From positions 25,744 through 89,743 of the forward strand of contig NZ_KE383870.1 in NCBI RefSeq assembly GCF_000422505.1: a DNA stretch of 64,000 bases, given 5' to 3'. Source of the stretch: Paenibacillus pinihumi DSM 23905 = JCM 16419. GTDB taxonomy: Bacteria > Bacillota > Bacilli > Paenibacillales > Paenibacillaceae. The notes beneath the pieces are model-generated. The model ran no database searches and was not told the origin of the DNA. It was given only the letters and a program-made list of their open reading frames with translations. Made by a program: the position numbers and the translations under genes. Every line of letters starts with the position of its first letter. The first letter of the stretch is position 1. Shown here piece by piece: positions 59,090-64,000 of the stretch.

Positions 59090-60178
59090 ATGGGGGAGAA
59101 ATTGAAGGTTGGCTTGATTTATGGAGGCAGATCGGGGGAGCATGAAGTGTCGCTCCAAACCGCATTATCTGTCCTGCAGGCATTTGATTATAATAAATAT
59201 GATGTGAAGCCGTTCTACATAACGAAGCGCGGCGGGTGGCTGACAGGAAGTTTTCTGCCCGCTGCTCCTGCGTCGGTAGATGAACTGCAATTCAAGGAAC
59301 AGCAGTCAGCCCAGTCTTCGGCAATCACTTCCCTGTTCGACGGGATCAGTACTGCGGCTGGCGCCAGTCTCGATGTGGTCTTCCCGCTGCTGCATGGCAC
59401 CTTCGGGGAGGACGGGACGATCCAGGGGCTTCTGGAAATGGCTAATCTTCCTTATGTAGGGGCAGGGGTTTTAACTTCTGCGGTGGGGATGGACAAGATC
59501 ATGATGAAAAAGATTTTTGCCCACGAAGGGCTTCCCCAATGTGTGTACCGCTCTTTCAACCGTACCCAGTGGGAGAAGGACCCTGGTTTTTTCATTATGG
59601 AGATCGAAGTATCGATCGGCTATCCATGCTTTATCAAGCCGGCCAATCTCGGCTCCAGCGTAGGCATCTCCAAAGCAAGGAACCGCGACGAGCTGCAGGC
59701 TGCGGTTGCTTATGCACTGCGTTATGACCGTAAGGTTGTTGTAGAGGAGTTTGTCGATGCCAGAGAAATTGAGGTAAGCGTGCTTGGCAATGATGAGCCG
59801 CGTGTATCTGTACCGGGTGAAATCATTAGCTCTGGTGATTTTTATGACTATCAGGCCAAGTACATTGACGGCAAATCCGTCATGCAGATTCCGGCCGAGC
59901 TGCCGTCTGAAACCGCAGAAGCTGTTCGCAGCATGGCGCAGCGCGCCTATCTGGCGATTGATGGCTCCGGGCTGTCCCGCATGGATTTTTTCCTGCGCAA
60001 GGAAGACGGGAAGCTGTTCATCAATGAAGTGAATACGATGCCAGGCTTCACCCCGTTCAGCATGTATCCGCTTATGTGGAAGGAGTCCGGAATTGCTTAC
60101 CGGGAGCTCCTGGATTCATTGATTACGCTGGCGCTTGAACGGTATGCGGCCAAGCAGCAGCTTCAATACAGCAGTTAA
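59090..60178 (+). CDS. ddl: D-alanine--D-alanine ligase
   Basis: An ATP-grasp enzyme of 362 residues that joins two D-Ala for peptidoglycan precursors. N-terminal GLIYGGRSGEHEVSLQTA, HGTFGEDGTIQGLLEMANLP with YVGAGVLTSAVGMDK, the ATP loop CFIKPANLGSSVGISKARN, and FINEVNTMPGFTPFSMYPLM. A Tyr in IDGKSVMQIPAEL-type omega loops decides D-Ala versus D-lactate use; here YQAKYIDGKSVMQIPAELP retains the Tyr/Lys pattern of D-Ala ligases. CCGGAGG ahead of the ATG. Monocistronic or with the next gene (22 bp). Confidence 0.95.
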   Translation: MGEKLKVGLIYGGRSGEHEVSLQTALSVLQAFDYNKYDVKPFYITKRGGWLTGSFLPAAPASVDELQFKEQQSAQSSAITSLFDGISTAAGASLDVVFPLLHGTFGEDGTIQGLLEMANLPYVGAGVLTSAVGMDKIMMKKIFAHEGLPQCVYRSFNRTQWEKDPGFFIMEIEVSIGYPCFIKPANLGSSVGISKARNRDELQAAVAYALRYDRKVVVEEFVDAREIEVSVLGNDEPRVSVPGEIISSGDFYDYQAKYIDGKSVMQIPAELPSETAEAVRSMAQRAYLAIDGSGLSRMDFFLRKEDGKLFINEVNTMPGFTPFSMYPLMWKESGIAYRELLDSLITLALERYAAKQQLQYSS

Positions 60179-60200
60179 TTGAAGGAGAGTTGAACGCATA

Positions 60201-60518
60201 ATGGGATTTGAAACGGAATTCAATTCGGTATGCAAATTTAAATCGACGCAGGAGTTGTACGAGCTGCTGGAATATGGCCGCGGCAAGATGGTCAAAAACG
60301 GCTTCCGCGTATATCCGACAGGCCAGAAGGTAATCGCCTATACGCCGGAAAATGAGGCTATTGCGATTGTAAAAATCGTTGCATCCATCGCTGAAATTAA
60401 TTTCCAGGGAGAGGAAATTACCGAGGTTGAAATGGAACTTGTGCGCAAGCTGACAGAGGACGAGTCGAGAATTCAGACGGCTCTTGCGCATGAGATGTTT
60501 TTTGGCGAACGGGAGTGA
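60201..60518 (+). CDS. Conserved-looking hypothetical protein of 105 residues
   Basis: A soluble protein, possibly a DUF2584-like fold (FETEFNSVCKFKSTQELYEL; KNGFRVYPTGQKVIAYTPEN; AIVKIVASIAEINFQGEEIT), but I am not sure of the family. GAAGGAGAG before the ATG. Its stop overlaps the GTG of uvsE (GTGA), so the two are translationally coupled, hinting at a partner role in DNA repair or simple co-expression. Confidence 0.65.
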   Translation: MGFETEFNSVCKFKSTQELYELLEYGRGKMVKNGFRVYPTGQKVIAYTPENEAIAIVKIVASIAEINFQGEEITEVEMELVRKLTEDESRIQTALAHEMFFGERE

Positions 60519-61531
60519 TTGTTCGCTTTGGCTTCGTAGCGATGAGTATGATGCTGCAAAATGCATCCGTCTCCCGCACGATGACCTATCAACAATTCTC
60601 CAGGCTGGCTGACCGGGGAGCAGCCTTGCGCAAGCTGGAGAGGATTGCATTAGAGAACCTGGAGCATTCGCTCCGTCTGCTCAAACATTGTGTAGCACAC
60701 GATGTTCAGGTATACCGCTTTTCCTCCAAGCTGATTCCGCTGGCAACACATGGGGAGCTGAATGACTGGGACCCGTACCCGGCACTGGAAGAGGCGTTCG
60801 CCAAGGTAGGCGCTTATGTCCGGGAGAAGAAGCTCCGGGTGTCCTTTCACCCGGATCACTTCTGTGTTCTCAATACACCCCGTCCTGAGGTGCTGGAAAG
60901 CTCGGTCCGTGATCTGGAATACCACGTGCGTATGCTGGAGGCGATGGGACTTGGTGAGAGAACTGCCAAATGCAATATTCATGTGGGCGGGGCATACGGG
61001 GACAAGGAAGCGGCTGGCGAACGGTTCGTCCGGCAGTTTGCGGAGCTTAACGAACGCTATAAAGGCCGTATTACGCTGGAAAATGACGACAAAACCTTTA
61101 CCGCTGAGGAAACCTTGGCGATAGCTGAACTTAGCGGTGTGCCGATGGTGCTGGACATTCACCACCATGCGGTCAATGATGGGGGGCTCAGCCAGAACGC
61201 TGTTGTACGGGAGCTGTGGCCGCGTATTGCCCGTACCTGGGAGACCGGAGGGGGTAGCCTCTCGGGCGGCCCGGCTGCAGAATCTTTGCCGCCAAAGATT
61301 CATGCATCCAGTCCCAGGAGCGAAAAGGATATGCGGAGTCATGCCGATTTGCTCGAACCGGGGCACTTGCTGCGCTTTTTACAGGAGATTGCCGGTTCAG
61401 TACCGCGGATTGATGTCATGCTGGAGGCCAAGCAGAAGGATGCAGCACTGTTCCAGTTGATGGACGAGCTGCGCAAGCGCGAGAGGGACGGCGGTTTCCG
61501 GGTCGTTGACGGAGCCTCCATCGAAATTTGA
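60515..61531 (+). CDS. uvsE: UV damage endonuclease UvsE
   Basis: A TIM-barrel endonuclease of 338 residues that nicks DNA 5' of UV photoproducts and other lesions without needing UvrABC. Motifs: RFGFVAMSMMLQNASVSRTM, YRFSSKLIPLATHGELNDWD, VSFHPDHFCVLNTPRPEVLE, CNIHVGGAYGDKEAAGERFV, ITLENDDKTFTAEETLAIAE and VLDIHHHAVN, giving the His/Glu/Asp metal site. It starts at GTG 60515, overlapping the previous stop. A terminator follows. Fits protection of spores or cells from UV. Confidence 0.94.
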   Translation: MIVRFGFVAMSMMLQNASVSRTMTYQQFSRLADRGAALRKLERIALENLEHSLRLLKHCVAHDVQVYRFSSKLIPLATHGELNDWDPYPALEEAFAKVGAYVREKKLRVSFHPDHFCVLNTPRPEVLESSVRDLEYHVRMLEAMGLGERTAKCNIHVGGAYGDKEAAGERFVRQFAELNERYKGRITLENDDKTFTAEETLAIAELSGVPMVLDIHHHAVNDGGLSQNAVVRELWPRIARTWETGGGSLSGGPAAESLPPKIHASSPRSEKDMRSHADLLEPGHLLRFLQEIAGSVPRIDVMLEAKQKDAALFQLMDELRKRERDGGFRVVDGASIEI

Positions 61532-61555
61532 CTGCCTTGCATCTATAGAGTCCAA

Positions 61556-61587
61556 TGCCGTCAAATTGTTGGCGGCAGGGCTTTTTT
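61556..61587 (+). terminator. Terminator of uvsE
   Basis: TGCCG-T-CAA pairs with TTG-G-CGGCA around ATTG, followed by GGGCTTTTTT. Confidence 0.8.
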
Positions 61588-61865
61588 ATGATAAATAAGT
61601 ATACGCTTTCTTTTATTGCAAAAGCTATAGTTAGGCATTTGGTCAACATATTAGGGCAGCTAACCATTTAGCAGCCCGATCATGGCGGCTATATGAAACT
61701 TTAAACCTCGCAACACGTATAATATCGCATATTCATATTTTTGTTCTAACATCGTGAACGCGCTTTACGATATACTTGATATGTAGAAGATTTCGCGAAG
61801 CGGCAGTCTCCTGATTTAGTCAGCAGCAGCTGTTTACGCTTGATAGGAAAGTAGAGTGATGTACA
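61588..61865. other. Intergenic stretch before the inositol-phosphatase-family gene
   Basis: AT-rich; no gene or repeat recognised. GATATACTTG at about 61768 could be the -10 of the following gene. Confidence 0.35.
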
Positions 61866-62720
61866 GTGAGTGAGCAGCGGAATGAACCGGTGGTCGGCAG
61901 TAAGAGTTTCACCGCCGTAGCGATCAACTGTGCGGCCAAGGCTGGGCAATGGATTAATACCAAGCTTGGCGCGTATTCCAGTCTCAATTTGAAATATTCA
62001 TCCCACGATCTGGTGACTGAAGTTGACAAGGGCTCGGAGAAAATGATTCGAAGCCTGATCCGTACCCATTTTCCAACCCATTCCTTCCTCGGGGAAGAAG
62101 GTGTTGAAGCAGGGCCGGAGGCATCAGCCAAAGCGCTGGAGTCCATGCGGGATGAGGAATATCTATGGATAGTTGATCCGATTGACGGCACAACGAATTT
62201 TGTGCATGAATTTCCATATTATTGCGTATCCATTGCGCTTGCCCATAAAGGCGAGGTTATCGTCGGGGTTGTCTATGATCCGACCCGGGACGAGCTGTTC
62301 GTCGCCGAGAAGGGCAAGGGTGCCTATGTCCATGGCAAACGCATGGAGGTAAGCAAGGAGCAAACTTTGCGGGATAGCTTGATTGCTACCGGTTTTCCCG
62401 CCGATCATCAATATGCGCTCCCTATTAATCTGAAGGGCGTACAAGCTGTCGCGCCGCAGGTCCGCAATTTGCGTGTGGCCGGTTCGGCTGCGCTGCATAT
62501 GGCTTACGTGGCGGCAGGCAGACTGAGCGGCTTTTGGGAAATCGGGCTGAACAGCTGGGACTTGGCTGCAGGCGCATTGCTGATTCAGGAGTCCGGAGGC
62601 AAGGTGACCGATACAGGGGGACAGCCTTACCATCTGGGCGTGCGGAATGTAGCTGCCTCCAACGGACATGTTCATGATGAGCTGACAGCGGCGCTAGGCA
62701 AGGCCGGGGCTGCAGGCTAA
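61866..62720 (+). CDS. Inositol monophosphatase family protein (SuhB-like)
   Basis: A Mg-dependent phosphatase of 284 residues. Metal motifs: THSFLGEEG (Glu), WIVDPIDGTTNFVHEFPYYC (Asp-x-Ile-Asp-Gly-Thr) and NSWDLAAGALLIQESGGKVT (Trp-Asp). It hydrolyses inositol phosphate or other sugar phosphates/PAP; substrate uncertain. It starts at GTG 61866 with only a weak GAGTGATG ahead. An earlier or later start is possible since the first 20 residues are poorly conserved. Its terminator lies 12 bp after the stop. Confidence 0.88.
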   Translation: MSEQRNEPVVGSKSFTAVAINCAAKAGQWINTKLGAYSSLNLKYSSHDLVTEVDKGSEKMIRSLIRTHFPTHSFLGEEGVEAGPEASAKALESMRDEEYLWIVDPIDGTTNFVHEFPYYCVSIALAHKGEVIVGVVYDPTRDELFVAEKGKGAYVHGKRMEVSKEQTLRDSLIATGFPADHQYALPINLKGVQAVAPQVRNLRVAGSAALHMAYVAAGRLSGFWEIGLNSWDLAAGALLIQESGGKVTDTGGQPYHLGVRNVAASNGHVHDELTAALGKAGAAG

Positions 62721-62731
62721 CCGGAATGATA

Positions 62732-62775
62732 AATCCTTTTTCGTGGAATTCTACGGAAGAGGATTTTTTATTTTC
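62732..62775 (+). terminator. Terminator after the inositol-phosphatase-family gene
   Basis: AAATCCT pairs with AGGATTT, loop about 22 nt, followed by TTTATTTTC. It lies inside the open frame before 62795, supporting the later start of the next gene. Confidence 0.7.
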
Positions 62776-62794
62776 TGGGAAAGGTAAAATTACG

Positions 62795-63859
62795 ATGAGC
62801 AAAATAATCTCCCGCTTGCGGTCCCGTCGTATGTTGGCCTTGTTGCTAGCCGGTGTTGGTCTGATTACGCTGTATGCCATGATGCATGGAGGGGATACAT
62901 CCGCTAATCCGCCATCGGCCTCCGCCGCTTCCGATATGCAGAAGGATGCACAGTCCGGCAAGCTGCAAAATATCAAGTCTGAGCTGCCCCCGTATGATTA
63001 TGGGATGGTGTGGATGTCCGACACCCAGTATTATTCGGAGCGATACCCGGATATTTACAGCCGGATGGTGAACTGGATAGCGGATAATCAGAATGAGCTG
63101 AAGCTTCGCTATGTGATACATACCGGGGATGTTGTTAACCGGGACAAGGAAAGAAGGCAGTGGAAAATCGCAAGCAGCAGTATGAGCGTATTGGAGCGTG
63201 CTGCGGTCCCGTATGGAATTTTGGCAGGAAATCATGACGTCAACACCAAGAAGCCTTCCTATAAAAGGTTTGGCCGTTACTTTGGGGAACAGCGGTTCGG
63301 CAAGCTGCCCTTCTACGGGGAGAGCTACAAAAATAATCGGGGACATTATGATTTGGTTGAAGCAGGAGAGCAGAAGCTGATATTCGTTTACATGGGCTGG
63401 GGGATTGGCGGAAACGAGCTGGGCTGGATGGATAAGGTGCTTAAGGAGCATCGGGACTATAAGGCGATCTTGTGCCTGCATGATTATCTCGGTGTGACAG
63501 GGGAGCGCTCTCCAGTTGGAGAAGCCGTATTCAGCCGAATCGTCATCCCCAATCCCAATGTAATGGCGGTGTTGTGCGGCCATGAGCATAATGCTGCGCT
63601 GGTTGTGGATGAAGTGGATGATAATCATGACGGAATCAGAGACAGAAGCGTCTATCAAATGCTTGCCGATTATCAGAAAGGGCCCAAAGGGGGCAGCGGA
63701 TATATGCGTCTTTTGTTGTTCGATGAGACCCGGGGGCTTTTGCACGTCCGAACATTTTCGCCCTATACCGGTGAATTTAACTTTTATAAAAACGAACCGT
63801 ACAAAGATGAATTTACGCTGCCATGGCCAATCGCACAGTCTGGTACCGCCAATGGTTAG
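62795..63859 (+). CDS. Membrane-anchored metallophosphoesterase
   Basis: A protein of 354 residues. A membrane anchor near residues 13-30 (MLALLLAGVGLITLYAMM) and a Ser/Ala-rich spacer precede a calcineurin-type domain with dimetal ligands in WMSDTQYYSERYPD, VIHTGDVVNRD, ILAGNHDVN and VLCGHEHN. It acts outside the membrane on an unknown phosphoester. ATG 62795 has AAAGG about ten bases ahead; the frame opens at 62726 but a terminator lies there. Its stop overlaps the stop of the convergent TauE gene by two bases. Confidence 0.85.
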   Translation: MSKIISRLRSRRMLALLLAGVGLITLYAMMHGGDTSANPPSASAASDMQKDAQSGKLQNIKSELPPYDYGMVWMSDTQYYSERYPDIYSRMVNWIADNQNELKLRYVIHTGDVVNRDKERRQWKIASSSMSVLERAAVPYGILAGNHDVNTKKPSYKRFGRYFGEQRFGKLPFYGESYKNNRGHYDLVEAGEQKLIFVYMGWGIGGNELGWMDKVLKEHRDYKAILCLHDYLGVTGERSPVGEAVFSRIVIPNPNVMAVLCGHEHNAALVVDEVDDNHDGIRDRSVYQMLADYQKGPKGGSGYMRLLLFDETRGLLHVRTFSPYTGEFNFYKNEPYKDEFTLPWPIAQSGTANG

Positions 63860-64000
63860 AGCAGTTTGATCCCGCTCACTAATATGACGCCGGCCATAAC
63901 TGTTTGCAGCGGCTTGGCGGGAAGCCGGGTCGTCATGATGCTGCCCAGCAATACGCCTGGAATCGAGCCGATCAGCAGATTAATGGTGAGTACAAAATCA
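63856..64000 (-). CDS. TauE/SafE-family membrane transporter, C-terminal end (partial)
   Basis: Only the last 47 codons lie in the window: VLTINLLIGSIPGVLLGSIM, then TTRLPAKPLQTVMAGVILVS and GIKLL before TAA. The PG-x-LLGS signature and two hydrophobic helices fit the sulfite-exporter TauE/SafE (DUF81) family. The 5' part is beyond the window end. Too short for gene callers that require a start. Confidence 0.75.
   Translation of the reverse strand, partial: DFVLTINLLIGSIPGVLLGSIMTTRLPAKPLQTVMAGVILVSGIKLL

Noticed and set aside
60496-60530. LexA/DinR box at the start of uvsE (CGAAC...GTTCG)
   Set aside because: The arms are ten bases apart, while the LexA box needs four.
1-64000. tRNA, rRNA, known riboswitch or complete prophage
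   Set aside because: I looked for typical CCA-ended cloverleaf genes, rRNA cores and common riboswitch signatures in the gaps and recognised none; a tRNAscan or Infernal run would be decisive.

Overview
The window looks like chromosome of a Paenibacillus-type, spore-forming, Gram-positive bacterium. The reasons are AGGAGG-type ribosome binding sites with frequent TTG and GTG starts, many AraC-type regulators, a copper-amine-oxidase-N/GHL10 secreted protein, bacilliredoxin, EcsAB, an OpuA-type betaine transporter with GbsR, a KinB-like sporulation-type kinase, and the end of a collagen-like exosporium protein. Genus assignment is inference from gene content. No rRNA, tRNA, CRISPR array or intact transposon was seen.

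Layout. 1-6.1 kb is visibly AT-richer and accessory in character: the tail of a collagen-like protein, a decayed IS30 transposase joined to a frameshifted AraC fragment, a TetR/SDR pair, a LysR gene divergent from a YbaK/PrdX deacylase and an EamA exporter, and a truncated GNAT. 6.1-23 kb holds a second GNAT, a polyprenyl diphosphate synthase, an iron alcohol dehydrogenase, a beheaded S-layer-homology gene, two glycoside-hydrolase-like proteins with AraC regulators, a two-component system followed by a lipoprotein and a VanY-like carboxypeptidase, and an HNH protein. 23-28.4 kb is a complete xylose regulon (xylR, xylA, xylB, with two XylR operators) interrupted by a hicB whose hicA partner is truncated. 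28.5-41.7 kb holds an SPFH pseudogene, ecsAB, housekeeping enzymes (YtfP-like, HAD, nadE, acpS, mutY), a sporulation-type kinase and cytochrome c. 41.7-49.6 kb holds two superoxide dismutases, signal peptidase, queG, folE and an anchored hydrolase. 49.9-57.7 kb holds an IclR regulator, gbsR-opuABC and aconitase. 57.9-64 kb holds an amidase-domain protein, ddl, uvsE, an inositol-phosphatase-family enzyme, a phosphoesterase and the end of a TauE/SafE transporter.

The most unusual material is intergenic. (1) Two elements of about 115 nt (41759-41874 minus, 54606-54718 plus) share conserved internal-loop sequences of 22 and 11-12 nt, while their flanking 14-16 bp stems have unrelated but self-complementary sequences. 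That is the signature of a structured RNA family or structured repeat. (2) Six tandem 11-bp repeats at 9914-9979 look like an OmpR/PhoB-type response-regulator array. (3) A sigma-A-like promoter with a Fur-box-like palindrome at 54753-54806 points into a gap of about 100 nt that ends at the aconitase terminator, suggesting an iron-regulated small RNA. (4) The same palindrome GTTTCA-N5-TGAAAC lies just upstream of the IclR gene and of acnA, tying the unnamed regulator to aconitase. (5) Four TGTWAH-like units at 11-bp spacing (49662-49700) match the WalR/YycF box.

All product names come from reading motifs and general family resemblance. No database search or folding program was run.
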